Assembly: GCA_013397455.1 (NCBI GenBank) | Contig: VYZB01000035.1 | Span: forward strand, 1,662,288-1,726,287 | Length of the DNA stretch: 64,000 nucleotides | DNA from: Crotophaga sulcirostris | Taxonomy: Eukaryota > Chordata > Aves > Cuculiformes > Crotophagidae | Reading direction: 5' to 3' | Shown: positions 1 through 12,582 of the stretch, piece by piece | Layout: each line of letters starts with the position of its first letter | How positions within the stretch are numbered: position 1 is the stretch's first letter | Program-made: the position numbers and the translations under genes | The notes under the pieces: model-generated | Seen by the model: the letters and a program-made list of their open reading frames with translations, nothing else | Databases searched by the model: none | Told to the model about the DNA's origin: nothing

Positions 1-1845
1 TGCTTTTAAACTATTACCCAGCACATGATTACTTTATTTTGTCTTCCCTAATTTAAAGGGCATCTTATTCTGAACACTAGCTTGACAGAACACTAAATAC
101 TCTCTGGTAATCCAGGAGAATGGTTCACTTTCTGAAACAAAATTATCCACTTACACACTTCTTTAATGAAACCTGGGATCAGAAGCACTAAACAGGATCG
201 AGGTCAAAGCAACAGGATTCTGTGTACTGTATTTGTATGCTTTAATTATCAACCTCTTTAAAGGGAGAGATAGTTATATTTTACCAAACAAGAAAACTAA
301 CAGCTTTAATGGGACTGTACCACAGAAATTTCATAACCAATTATTTCATAGTAGGTGCTAACCTATTTTGTGCCTGTGCAGGCTGAACTTGCATCCCTGC
401 TTTTGGTTTGAACTTAGGCATCTTTCAGTCATCACTTGCCCATGCCAGATGGTGCTTCTGGGAAGAGCCAACATCATTATTCCTAAGAAGGATCTAGTAT
501 TGACCCCTTTCCTCCTGTGGTCTGCCACTACCAGAGGCAACTGGGCCATGGGATGCTTAGCACAGTAGGGTGATGTACCAGGGAAGCACATCAGGGAGCA
601 TCACCTGGCTCTCCCTGGAGCCATATGCCAAGGAGCTCCCACTGGCAAGTGGTATTAGCACGGTGAACTGAGTCCCGTGGATAGCAGCTGTGCAAGCCCA
701 GCCAGTGAACTTCTTACAAGCAGGACTAACTTTTACATCTATATTTGAAGTGCAGCTTCCAGCTAGATTTTTTTCCTGTGCAGTTTTACTGTTTGTCTGG
801 CCCTCAGGAAATGCCAGTATTTCTACTAGTCATTTTTCAAATCTCCCATGGACTTCAATGCAAGTTAAATCAGGCTGCAGAAAGAGACATCTAATTTAGT
901 CTGTGTGATGGTTTTTGGTCTCTCATTTGCATTTGCTGTCCATTGCTATATGAAACAAAATGACAAGTTTCTAAAATAAAAGGTTATTCTTGTGTGTGTG
1001 TTTGTGTTTTCTAACCACAAGAGTTACAAATAGACATGGTAATTTCACTGCCTGCAAGTGAACGTCTGGAACTTTTTGAAAACCATCTTTCAGAAACACC
1101 ACATGAACCTGCAGGACATGCTAATTGGGATCCAGGTGCTAATTCCATGACTAAGCTGTGTTGAAGTGACTCAGAGACAACCACAAAGTGACATTTGGAG
1201 TTTTAGCATCTCTTAGGTCAGTGCATGCCGCAGCATTGCTTCTTTGATGTGCCCCAGGGCATCTGTAATCCATGTTAGGAATTAACTTGTTGTCAGCATA
1301 GAGAACCACAAAAAAAACCTCTGCTCAATTTGCAGCAGTGGTGAAAAGAGCTGATGTATGTCAGAATACAAAAAGAAAGGGTTGGAAAAAAATATGAAAT
1401 ATGCTCTGTGTCATTTGATAATCCAGGGAGAGTTTCTTATCCAAAACACATTGTTTACTCCTGCCTGTTTTGAGAGAACAGAATGGTATTGAATTTCAAA
1501 GCATAGTCAGAGGCAGGGCAAAATTCCCCTTAAAGGATACTTGAAAAATTTGGGACTGTTTTCATAGACTGAATAAAAAAAAAAGTTTGAACAAAAAGAA
1601 ACAAGACTAAAAGCACATAAAATGATCCAAACAGGGAAAGTGAATCAGGAAGCTGCATTCATTCTCTCTCTCATAAGCGCAGGCAGAGAAATGAAAGTAA
1701 AGCAGGTTAAAAAATGTGCATTTTCACCATATGCACAGCTAACCTATGTTGCAGAAATGCAAGTTATGTATGCTTACAGCTTAAAGCTTTTTCCAGAGTT
1801 ATAATAATACAAGCAAGCAGGGCCCAAATCCCAGTCTTAGTTGGT

Positions 1846-1895
1846 GGGGATGTAGCTATAATGGTGGATGTGAGAGATGGGGGTTCAATTTCCCT
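1846..1895 (+). repeat. Possible tRNA-derived SINE relic
   Basis: GGGGATGTAGCTATAATGG resembles the 5' end and box A of a tRNA (compare tRNA-Ala GGGGATGTAGCTCAGTGG), and GGGGTTCAATTTCC resembles box B. The two are closer together than in a tRNA and no cloverleaf closes, so this is at most a decayed SINE or tRNA pseudogene fragment. Confidence 0.25.
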
Positions 1896-2577
1896 CTCTA
1901 TCCTGTGATCTCAGTTTGACCAGGGAGGGAGGGAAGATAATGGCTGGCCAGATGCTAAAACATGGTTTGGAAACCTGACTCTCATGAGAAGTCTCTGAAA
2001 TTATACAGTTCAATGCCTTTAAAACATGGACCTCTCTGTGCCTCTGCTCTCCAGCTACAAAGCAGGAAAAATGGCATTGCACTCCATCCAAAAAATATGA
2101 AAGGGCCAATCCATCAGTGTGCACAGATACACATTCCTGTGACTAACACCAAGAGAAACATTATCTTCAGAACATACTAACTCTTGTTCCTACTTCTGGG
2201 GTTTTTTTTTTGTTCAATTGTGGGGGGTTTTTTCTCTCCTTCCAGTGAAGTACATGATACTATTGACTGCTACCAAGATCTAGCTGGGCTTTTACTGCAG
2301 CAGCAGTGCTGCTTCTGAGGAGGTTATTTTAATGCCAGAGAGTCAGGAGGGCAGAAGCAATGCCTGATGAGTCTTGCCTGTGACTCAGCATTCCTTTCCT
2401 CTTCCCGTGTCCTTTAGACTTCATCGACTAAACCTATATCCGTAGTTTTTCTCCAGCATGGACCTTCAATAACAAAGCAGCACAAAGGGTAGAATAAGTG
2501 ACCTCAGAGTGAATCCAGGCACTAACAGTTGTCAATAATGCGTTGATCCTTTGCTTCCATACACTGATACTGTGCCG

Positions 2578-2662
2578 AAACTACAAATCCCAGCATGCAA
2601 TATCACACCGTCATCAAAATGGAATATTGGTTACCTAGGCAATTCAAAATCTTGGTAACAAA
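2578..2662 (+). promoter_or_regulatory. ZNF143/THAP11-like and RFX X-box-like motif cluster
   Basis: ACTACAAATCCCAGCATGC (2580-2598) is close to the ZNF143 (SBS) consensus ACTACAATTCCCAGMATGC. GTTACCTAGGCAAT (2630-2643) resembles the palindromic RFX X-box GTTRCCNNGGYAAC with one mismatch, and GGTAAC recurs at 2654-2659. CpGs are denser here than nearby. Such pairs are typical of TSS-proximal regions, including ciliary genes. No gene start was identified. Confidence 0.35.
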
Positions 2663-3912
2663 ATACCTATGCGAGCAAACATTATCTGATTCGGTATTGC
2701 TGGCCTGTGTAAACTGTGTTTGAGGCATATGGCATAGCAAAATTCAGAAGTCAGCAGGTTCAGAGCACCAAAGACCTTCTAAATTCACACAGAGGAGAAA
2801 AAAGGGGATGCAGCACTTTTTGACTGCATTCCACAATATATACTGGTATAGAAATCACACAGTAAATATCAGAAGATGCAGTTTGGCATTATGTCCAACC
2901 ATGCTTGAATAATCAGGTCAGTCTTATTTGTTGCTGTTCCAATCTCTCCTACAAATACTAGCTTCATTGTTTTATTCTGATTCATGCAGGCAATTTGGCA
3001 GCCTCTACCAAGTTAGAAAATGTCAGCAGGAGAGGGAAGGGGTGATTAAAGAGAAGAGAAAAGACAGAAAGTTTTCCAGCCATCAGCTTGCCTGTCTTTT
3101 CAGTGTGCTTTGTGTGAGCTCTGCTGGCAATACCTGCAACTTCTTTCTTTCATTAGAACATCTGATTGTGCTAACTGAGGCTGCCCAGCACTTGATTAAA
3201 GATGTGGTTTTAACTGAGAAGAGTGCAATTAAATGTGAGAGCTGTATGGATCCCAAGACCTTAATCAGGGGCAGGAGAATAAAAACTGTAGACTTGGAAG
3301 CTGCTGCATGGAATCTGTTAAATCACACTCACAGTTACAGACCAGTCAGTTTGGGATCAAATATGTCTTATATGGTAAATTATTTTAATAACTTTATCCA
3401 CTACCTCAACAATAAGAGTTCTTCTGACAGTCTGCAAGACCATCATTTGGCCTTTGGAACACCCACATTTTCCCAGAACTAGGACAAATTCAGCAAATTT
3501 TGTCAAATTGTAATTGGGAGATATTTGTTAATCAAAGAAAGGAATTCTTTTTGCTTCAATTTGGGTCTTTCTTTCATGGCTCCTTTTCCTAGTATTCTCA
3601 CAAATTCAATGATAGGGAATGTTGTTAGCTGAAAATTGATCTTAAACACACAGGGCATGATCCAAGATAGAAAAGACTTCTAATGATTTCATGTTACTCT
3701 TACTTCTGCACTGAAAGGGAGTTCCTATTGTCTCTCTGCTATGTCTGCAGAGTGAATAACATAATCTAAACAGACCGGCCAGCCAAAGAAAGTATTATTA
3801 TAATGATTAGTTTGCACAAGGGGAATGATAGTCGAGGCCCACAGAACTAGGCAAGTGCTTCACTCACTCCTGTAGAAATATGAAAGCACTAGGTCCCTAT
3901 TTGAGTACTCAC

Positions 3913-4028
3913 TTGGTTGGTTGAGCAAGATCAGCTACAGTGTGTCCTGGTAGATCAAAAAACTGAGCACAGATCTCCAAAGTCTCGTGATTCATCTTGC
4001 TGCTGATCCTATTCTTTGGATTAAGGCC
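3913..4028 (-). CDS. Candidate internal exon of an unrecognised gene
   Basis: A 116-nt segment bounded by a strong acceptor (CTGCTCTTGTTCATCTGTAG|GG) and a near-consensus donor (CCAA|GTGAGTAC). The open frame reads GLNPKNRIS then SKMNHETLEICAQFFDLPGH then TVADLAQPT. An ATG in fair context (AAGATGA) lies inside, so it could also be a first coding exon. A 23-nt segment at 4177-4199, with acceptor TTTATTCTAG and donor TTGG|GTAAGT, joins in frame (SELFSNW). I do not recognise the peptide. Support is from splice signals and frame only. Confidence 0.3.
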
Positions 4029-7000
4029 CTACAGATGAACAAGAGCAGAAAACTAATAGCAAACATGCAGTTGTTAGACCAGAAATGTACATACAAGGAT
4101 GAACCTCTGTAGAATGTACAACCCTTTTGAAAAAAGACTCTGAAGATTGTGAATACAGATATACAAAGTTACTTACCCAATTGCTAAACAGTTCGCTGGC
4201 TAGAATAAACTTGACAGAGTTATCAAATTACTTGAGATAGTGACCAAATCTCTAAAGAAGTATTTCCTTGCAAATCTATGAAAGTAACTAAAGACTGTAC
4301 CCATCACTTTGAACTCAGTCTAAGCAGAACAAACGGTACCTCTTCAGTCTACAAAGAGATCTAATGTTAACATAATATAGCTCAGAATTACTTAATAGGT
4401 TGTTATATTGGGGGGAAGATGGTGGAGAGGTCGACGAATCTGAGGTCCCACATGGAGGAGCAGGATGCAAAGCTCAGCCTTCCTGTGTTTTCAGCACTCT
4501 AACCAGAGACCTGCCACTTGCTCTTCAGGAGCCTGGTACAGATCTCTAGGGACTGATTTCTACCACCCACTTGGCTGCTTTGCCTTTGGCTGTAACAAAT
4601 CGACACGTTGCCAGACTGATTGCAGGATGTGTGCAGGGACACCTTATACACTGTTTCAGGCCCAGCTAATGCAGTGGTGACAGAAAGTCTTCTGTACTGC
4701 AAGGGCATGTTAATGGCACAGTAACATCTTTGGAGTGCAGCACTGTTCTGGGCAAGGGAAGTCTGCTTAGGCTGCAGCGAGCCACCACAGCAAGCACAAC
4801 GGTGCTGGCTCAGTAGCAAGTGCCCCCTCTCACCAGTTGCCTCCTTGCCTTCCATAGAGGCACCCGCCTTCCCGGATAGAGGTGCTGGAATGAATCATAA
4901 TAGCCCCTCACTCACTTCAATGAAAAGTCAGCTAAGTTTTCCCTTTCCCAGCATTAGGGGAGCTGACATCAGTCTGAGCATTTGGTTTGTAATGCGGTGA
5001 AGGTTTCACTCTTTCCCTCTTGAAAGGACAGTAAAAAAAGAGCATGGCAGATCTTGCATTGCTACAGCCATTTCTGCTCTGACCTTCTGCTTCACTTCCT
5101 TCCTCTCACTTCCTTCTTGAAAGTCAAGAGTTTCCTGCTATTTCTTTTTCTGCTTCATTTTCCTTCACTTCAAAAGTAGGAATTCTAATGCTTGCTCCAC
5201 AGGGCTGCAGAAAACACAGCTAGAAAACAAACATACTAGTGCAGTGCTTTAAGATTTAACATCTCATACCTAGCATGCTCTCACGCTGCAAGCTGCCTGT
5301 GGGAGGTGGATCACAGACATTTATTCTCCCTCCAAAGTCAAGAGATCAGAAGTTCTTCTTGTGTGATAGCATTCAAGAATTTTGCAGATCAAGATCTGTC
5401 TGAAATGATGGAGACGGATGAATGCCCTCTCCTCCTGATCTAACAGAAAGCTAAAAGCTGTGTGTGTAATTAAAACCAAATTCTCTCTGTCTCTGCCAAA
5501 GAAATAAGAAATGTGGGAATGGCATTTCCTTATTCCTGACCTGCTGCAGCTGGTCTTTTCTGTAGCACTCAATTAGTCAAGAATGTGTAATATCATTGTC
5601 ATGAAAAAAAGCTTGAGTCAACAGTGACTAGGTATGTATATATAGCATTTCAGAAAGAGTAGAAGTGAGGCTGTTGGGTTTTTTCACTGTGTTTAGAAAA
5701 AGAAACACTGTAAGATTAACCCTTTGACAATCCTAAATTTTTTATGGGTGGCATGAAGACCTTTCTTTCCTCCAGCCTTTCTTGATCAGTAGTAACAGCA
5801 AGGAGTTCTGGAACAAAGATGATAACTAATGTCATCAGCATCCACTCCTTGCACAGAAGCTGATTTCAATTCAGCTCTGCCAGTTGTAGCTCTTTCAGGG
5901 AAGTCCATGCAAACCTGAGAATCCAGCTATGAATACAGAGAAGTCCCTCTAACACTCCTCTGTACAAGAGGAAGAGGTCACTCCTTTTCCACATATATCT
6001 ATGGCAATAAGTCATCAATGCTGAAGCCTGTGCAGCAAACCTGGTATCTGCTCCCTTGTTTTAGTAGAGTTGACTCAGGTGTAGCTGGAGCTTGGACTTT
6101 TTTCTGTTGGTTTTTTTTGGCAGTCTTTTATTGTTCTTTCTCGTGTGGCTGTTCATGGCTTTTACACAGTTGGTCTTGCAGGCTAAAGTGGAGATCACCA
6201 GTGTGAAATAATAGCAGGAAATTTCAATTTGCATGAAGTGCTTTGACATTCATTATAGTTTCAGCAAACTGATAATACTTATACATGCCTGTAAAACTTA
6301 AATTTCTTTCTGTGGTCATTCAAAATTCAAGCTCTGTGGGAGGTACCAGGACTGGCAGATTAATTTAAGACTTCCTTTTGGATTTTAGGGAGGTTCAAGC
6401 AGCAACTACACTAAACCAAAAGGTTGAATTCGAAGATTCAGTTCCTCTCCAACTTTCGATAAATTCCAGCTAGATGAAGTTTACATTTGACCTCTATGTG
6501 TTGAGTCAACGAACTGAAATCCAGTCATCCTGAATTTGTGAAATCTTCCACCTTATTCAGAGTCCTTTTTCTACAGCTTGTCTTTTTCCAAATCACAGGA
6601 AAATGTAGGTGGTGAAAATATGAATATACTCAAACTGCCCCTATAAAGACAGCTGTGAACATATAATGCTTGAACAGAATAACATGAGAAAGGATTAGGA
6701 CTCTCTAGCTGAAAAGAATGATAAATGACTTGGTTTGACTCCCTACCCTAAAATGCCTCAACTTTTCCTTTCACTGGGATTTTGGCTGGGATTCCAAATC
6801 CAGTGGAATGCCACCGTTTGTTTCAGGTTAGCTAAGACTGACTATATAGGCCCCACTGTTGCTGTTTCCATACAGTGAAGTGACAGCACAAAAGCAAAAA
6901 GGGAGCAGTAAAAAAATTGATCAGTTTATATATACATGTGATGTGTAAATATTTGTGTGTGTATAGACATAAAAGGAAAGCAGGCACTCTGAATTAGTGA

Positions 7001-8017
7001 GCTTTGGCTTTCTCAAATGTTGCAGATCACAGAGATGGTGTCTCCAGCACTACAACAGCCTGGTCCTCCCAGACATATTTAAACATGTAACTCCTACGAA
7101 ACACAGTAGTCTAGACCAAAAGACATAGGGGCTGGGGACTGAATGGCATCCTAGGAAAAACAGAGTATCTAGCACATAACTACTCATAGGAGGCTGCACA
7201 GGCAGCATAGTGCTACTTAAATCACCAGACCTCTGTTATCTTCATTTCTGAATGCTGCACGGTACTTTCATCATCTACTTTCCACTCACTACAACAGAAA
7301 CAAGTTGGTTTATTTCCCAGAGTCAAGCTTAAAGAGACAGTTCAGTTCTAAAAACCTTGGTGGGCTGACTGAAGATCACTTTGACTGGGGATTTTTAAAC
7401 AGTTTTAAATTCTTCTTGGGCCGTGGTACATCTAGTTCAGCTTTTGGCTAACTTCCAAAAGAGAATGAGGAATACTTCACTTTCTGTCCAAACTGCTGTG
7501 AAATTTTGCTGTAAAATGAATTCAAATTGCAGAAATCTATCCAAGAGGTGGTTGAGAGAGAGACAGACTCCTGCACAGAAGAGGCAAAAGCTTTCTCCAC
7601 ACTACAAAAGCAAAAAAAACCCCATAAAACTCTTCAGCCCCAAATTGGCTGCTTTAGTGATTGTTGTAGAAAGACCACAAAAGGCATCTTTCTCCAGCTT
7701 CTCAGAGGTGGTCTGTGGAAATGTCATGAGGCCTGCTGAAGAAAAGCTGGAAAGTGAAGAGAAGCTTCCAGGCATCTATTTTTACCAGGCCTATTTCTCT
7801 TCTACTTCCGTGGTTGAATCTTTACCTCCCAATGGAAGGAGAGGGAAGGAAGCAGGAAAACTACATAGAGGAGAAATGGAAGGTCAGCTTCTCTGCATGA
7901 ACAATATTGTTTACCCTTAAGCTGTCAAATACTCATACCCGCGTACAGGGAGACCAGTACCAGTAATTCTTCAGTGCCTAAGCTAGAGTATTCTTCTATC
8001 TCTATTTCCATTTCCTT

Positions 8018-8028
8018 CCCCCCCCCCC
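8018..8028. repeat. Poly-C run
   Basis: Eleven consecutive C bases at the end of a pyrimidine tract; polymorphic or error-prone length is likely. Confidence 0.9.
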
Positions 8029-11000
8029 GTAGTACAAGAGGCAAAATCAGGATCAAAGCTGTAAGGTAGGCTTACAACATTTGGAAGAAAAAGGTGACAT
8101 GCATAAGCACATTTTTTTTTTCATTAAAAGATTTGATTGCATTTAGTTATAGGAAAATGGGCTTTCAAAAACTGTGGTATCCCATTAAGTCACATGCTGG
8201 TTTTAATGTAAAGCATTTCAGTACCATTCTTTGGGAGGAGTCTGTTTACATACAATATTAGACATCATTTATCTGTATGTACTAGGTATCTCACTGTGGT
8301 ACTCACATACACAGTAAATGGTGTCTTAGAGCAAAAACAGCTGCATAGGACACTGTGGGACTTCCTGGAGGCAATGTTGCCAAGATGTGTCTCGTGTATA
8401 TTTATACAGAGGGGATGTGGCAGTGTATGATTCAGTTTGTGAACATCTTACTTTCTTTGGTAGCCAGCTACTTCTCTAGTAGACATTTTGGTTCCAGAAC
8501 TCCCTGTGTAACTTCTTACCAGCAATAGCTTGGGTAGCTCAACTGTCTCCAAGTGATTTTGAAAAAAATTCCCAGAGTCCCAAAACAATCAGAATATCTA
8601 AAGGAAACTAGAAAGATTGTGCAAAGAAACAAGCAGACCATAGATACACTCATATCTGTCTGTCGTGCACTTCCATCAATAACATCATAAGCTGCTCTAC
8701 ATCACACATGTTGCCAAAGTAGCTGACACGTTGCAGGTATCTTGTGATATAGAAGTGATATGTAAGTGAAAGTCAGTATAATTTTCTGTGTCACTATGTC
8801 AACTGGCAGTGTCATGCGCACAGTTCTCACAAGTTCAATTTTCTTTAATGTCACTTTCTACTGTGAACATGATTTGATGATGCCAGAAATTCTTGCAGCT
8901 GCAGTAAACTACTTTAAGGAAGTTTGAGGGGCGCTGGCAAAAGACTCTGCAAGCACACCTGTTGCATGCCTCCAGCTGGAGGAGTAATCAAAACCACAGT
9001 CCTTAGCATTAAGATCCTGTTAGCAAGTTAGTAGAAGTCTATGCATCCACTGAGACTGAATATTGAAGGACTCTGGCTTTCCTGGGGTGACTAGTCAACG
9101 GATTTTAGCTCATCTATTAATATCAGCCACTATATCTTGCCAACCTGTATTACATGCCAAGTCTGTGCATTGCCTGCTCTCTTCCTCCCAGTTCATATTT
9201 GGATCGCATCGGCTCTTTAGCAAAGGAAAACATTATCTCATGCAATGTATATTTTGGGCTCACAGAGTAGATATAATCTAATTTGAAAGTGTAAGATGTA
9301 TGGACTTTCCCCTACAGTGTCATTTTCCCGTGAATCTTGGCCATAGGCATGCAAACATGCACCAGCAGAAGGAATCAAACTCTGGACCCTTAAACAGAAG
9401 CATTGTAGATTGTCATTAGTAGAGAAAAAGTATAAACCAGAAGCCCCTGGATAGGTACTAGGAAAGCTATAAGAATAAATACTAATTGGTATCTTGCACT
9501 CACTTTCCCCTCTCCCTCTTTTTTTTTTCCCTCAAAAGTAGTAAGAGATTTACTGCTATATGAAATAAATCTGACCCAATTCAGGAGATGCCCTATCCTA
9601 GGACAGGTTCTACTTCTGCTTTGTTTCCCAAATGTCCCTAGAGACGTGCATCCATCTATGAAAGAGCATAAGATTGTAACTTTGGTCCAGTGTGGTAAAA
9701 AAACATCCTGTACTGAGGACTGAAGTTGCACGTACTCTAGTCACGCTGCCTGGCACGACCAGTGGAGTTGGGGTACAGTCTGACTCTTGTTGTGCTCAAG
9801 CACAAGGTTGGTTCACATTTATCTTTCAGGCATCTCCCTATTTCAGCAGCATGACAGTGTGTGCCCTTGTGCATCGCTGGGAATCCAGTGTGGGTGGAAG
9901 ACATAATATGTTGTGCATTCCATATTGTTCATGCTGTGAGCACCATCGTGGTCCTGCTGGTCAAACCTACTGTTGCCACAGAAAGGATTAACAAATGAAA
10001 CTTAACCATTCTTCAATAATAAACACACCATCAAATATGGAAAGAGGAAGGGCTGGTGTTAACCTGACATGAGCAACATCAGCCTTACAACATCCTTTGC
10101 TATTAAGGGATCACAGAGTAGCAAAAGTGTATATGCAAAAAGGCTGACTGGAAAAAAAAGATAGTATATTAATGGAAGTTTTAGGTGGTGTGAAGTCAGC
10201 AGCACAGAAGGATCCTCCATTAGAAGGAAAGAACTAGTCACAACATTTACTACAAGCGCTTCATCCTCTTCTTTGATTCTTCTGTTTTCTTTCTGATTTT
10301 TATTTGCACACTTTCACTTTAATCATACCGAGGAATCGATCCCTCTTATCCCACAGAAATTATGATACAATTCTTTTTAGAGTAAAATAGATAGCAAGGC
10401 ACCCTTAGGTATGAGCTCCCATAGCCACACAGCAACTGGATCAACCATACACATCAGAAACATGTCTCTGCTGACGCAAGTACTTTGCAAAACAGAAAAG
10501 GCGTGAGGGAGAGGGGTAGAAGCAAACCTCAAAAGCAGATTACTCATCATTTCAAAAGTCAAAAGCACAAGTTTTGTATAAAGTATGCCACTAACAGTTG
10601 ATGAAGAAATTTCATTTTGAGTGATGCAAAACAATAGATCGAGATCTAATATATTTGTGAATGGCAATAGTAATAGCAGCACTTCTTAGAATAGGCTGTC
10701 CGAAAAATGACTGTAATACAAATAGAAAGTCCTATGGTATGGCATATACATATAGAGCAATGGCAATAAACTACATGAAAATATACATTCACTGGGACTC
10801 AAAGAAGGGTGGAAAGGCCAGAGGCAACAAGGGGTTTTGATTTAGTGCATTTAGAGCAAATGCATTCTGCCTTCCAGTTCAAAGAGCATGTACACAACCA
10901 AAGACATCATTACACATTAGTCAAACAGAGAATATCAGCAGTATAAAGGCTAGAATTGTATATCACAGATCTTAAAGCCAAAGAAATTCTTTGCATAGCA

Positions 11001-12582
11001 GTACTGTGAGAATTGCATAAGTTCTTGCATGCTAAGAAATTTAGGCTTGGGCCAGAAATAACAAAATTCTAAGGGAAATGGCCTGCCTGCTGGGTTGCTG
11101 TAGATCTTCGCTAAAATGTTGTTCAAGCCATTTGGATACAAAAGCCATATTTACAGAAACATTTTTTTAAATGAGCAACTGGAGAAATAAATTGGTGCTC
11201 TGAATGCTCTGCAAAACTATAGTACACTGATTGCCAGTTCTTTGCTGTATATAACAGCTATCTCCCTTACAATATGCGTAATAGTGAAAGATAATTGTGT
11301 TGTCGCTGGAGAACAAGCAAAATTCACCCCTCCAGCAACACTTTAAAGATACATAAGAAGTCTATCACTAACACTGGAAACATATTCCAAGTTTGAGGAA
11401 TGGTATCCAGTGGTTTTAAAGAAAATTTTTTTCCTCTGCTCCTTCTGCCTCCAAGCAGAGGCTCTAAGTCACGCCAGCTTTCTAACCTTCAGGTGGCCTG
11501 CTACGTCGCATATGTAGATGCTTGTTTCTACCCTGCCACACTCCTCCCTAAAAGGGTCTCAGGGAAAGATTTTGGCTCCATCACCGAGCATGGTGGAGAA
11601 TGATGCTTTCTGTAGACTAAGTAACAGTCAGCTGATTCCTAGTGATGTCCCCATTTCACTGGGCAGCTGCCTCGGTGTTTGCAGGGAGTCTGAAAGCTGC
11701 TGCATTTACTTCAGTATTAAAGCCCATAAACATGCAATAAAGAGCATTTTAGACTTGTTCAGAGCACAAGTAGAAAGAACCTATAGCCGTGTTAAGAATA
11801 TAGACGGCATACGGAGGAGGAATAATAAAAAACTATTTTAAAAACAGGCTTACAAAACTCACTGCTTCCATAGGTGACACTATGATTAATAGAAAGGTCA
11901 AGTTATACTTAGATCATTTGTGGTTCTTGCTTGAGTGTGTGTGAGTGTGCATACAGAGTCCTTTGCTTCAGAGCTTCCAGGGTAACTATATATCCTTGTC
12001 AGAGATAACATGAGGGAACCTGAAAGTCCAACAGAGCTCTTCCCCTTATAGCAAGCAAATGCAATAAAGTCATTACTATGGTTCAGTAATCACAGTTCTG
12101 GGAACTAAAATATTCACCACAGTGCACTGGCTCTGTTACAGGTGCAACAGAAGAGAATATTTAAAGAGTGTCAGTGGCAATTTTCTAAAATTGGTACATC
12201 CAACTAGCTACCTATAGATCAAAATCAGCAGTTTCGATAATTTTGGGCATCAGGGCCAATGTCTGTAATTAGATGGACACAGAAAATCTTGACAAAATAG
12301 ACTTCTCCATGACCTATTAGTTTATTTCAAAACCCTTCTGTTCATTAAACTTACACACATCATGGAATGTTGTAGGTATTTGACCCTTTTTCTGTTATTC
12401 AACAATGTGATACATGTCAAAGGAACTGAAGGCGATCAAAGAAACGGAAGGGAACTAAAGAAACACCTTCATCGACTAATCAAGGGAAATGATTTTGTAG
12501 TTACATACTTCAAACAAAGGTGCAACACCATTTTTTTCAGAAAAAACATCTGCTTAATTTTACCATGAAGGTAATTTAAAGT

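Larger units (their letters stand above)
1..12582. other. Intergenic or unassigned left flank
   Basis: AT-rich sequence left of KIAA0408 with no recognised gene. Contents noted: TG-rich run near 990-1010, a tRNA-like fragment at 1846-1895, the motif cluster at 2.6 kb, candidate minus-strand exons between 3.9 and 8.6 kb, and a C11 run at 8018-8028. From human synteny (memory), the next gene to the left would be ECHDC1, but none of its coding sequence is seen here. The longest unexplained ORF is 2928-3482 (+), of chance-like composition. Confidence 0.6.

Noticed and set aside
2928..3482. 184-codon plus-strand ORF
   Set aside because: About one ORF of this size is expected by chance in a window like this. 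It has no splice context, no recognisable domain and odd composition. The nearby promoter-like motifs at 2.6 kb keep it from being wholly dismissed.
7423..7920. 165-codon plus-strand ORF
   Set aside because: Chance-like composition and no homology that I can recall.
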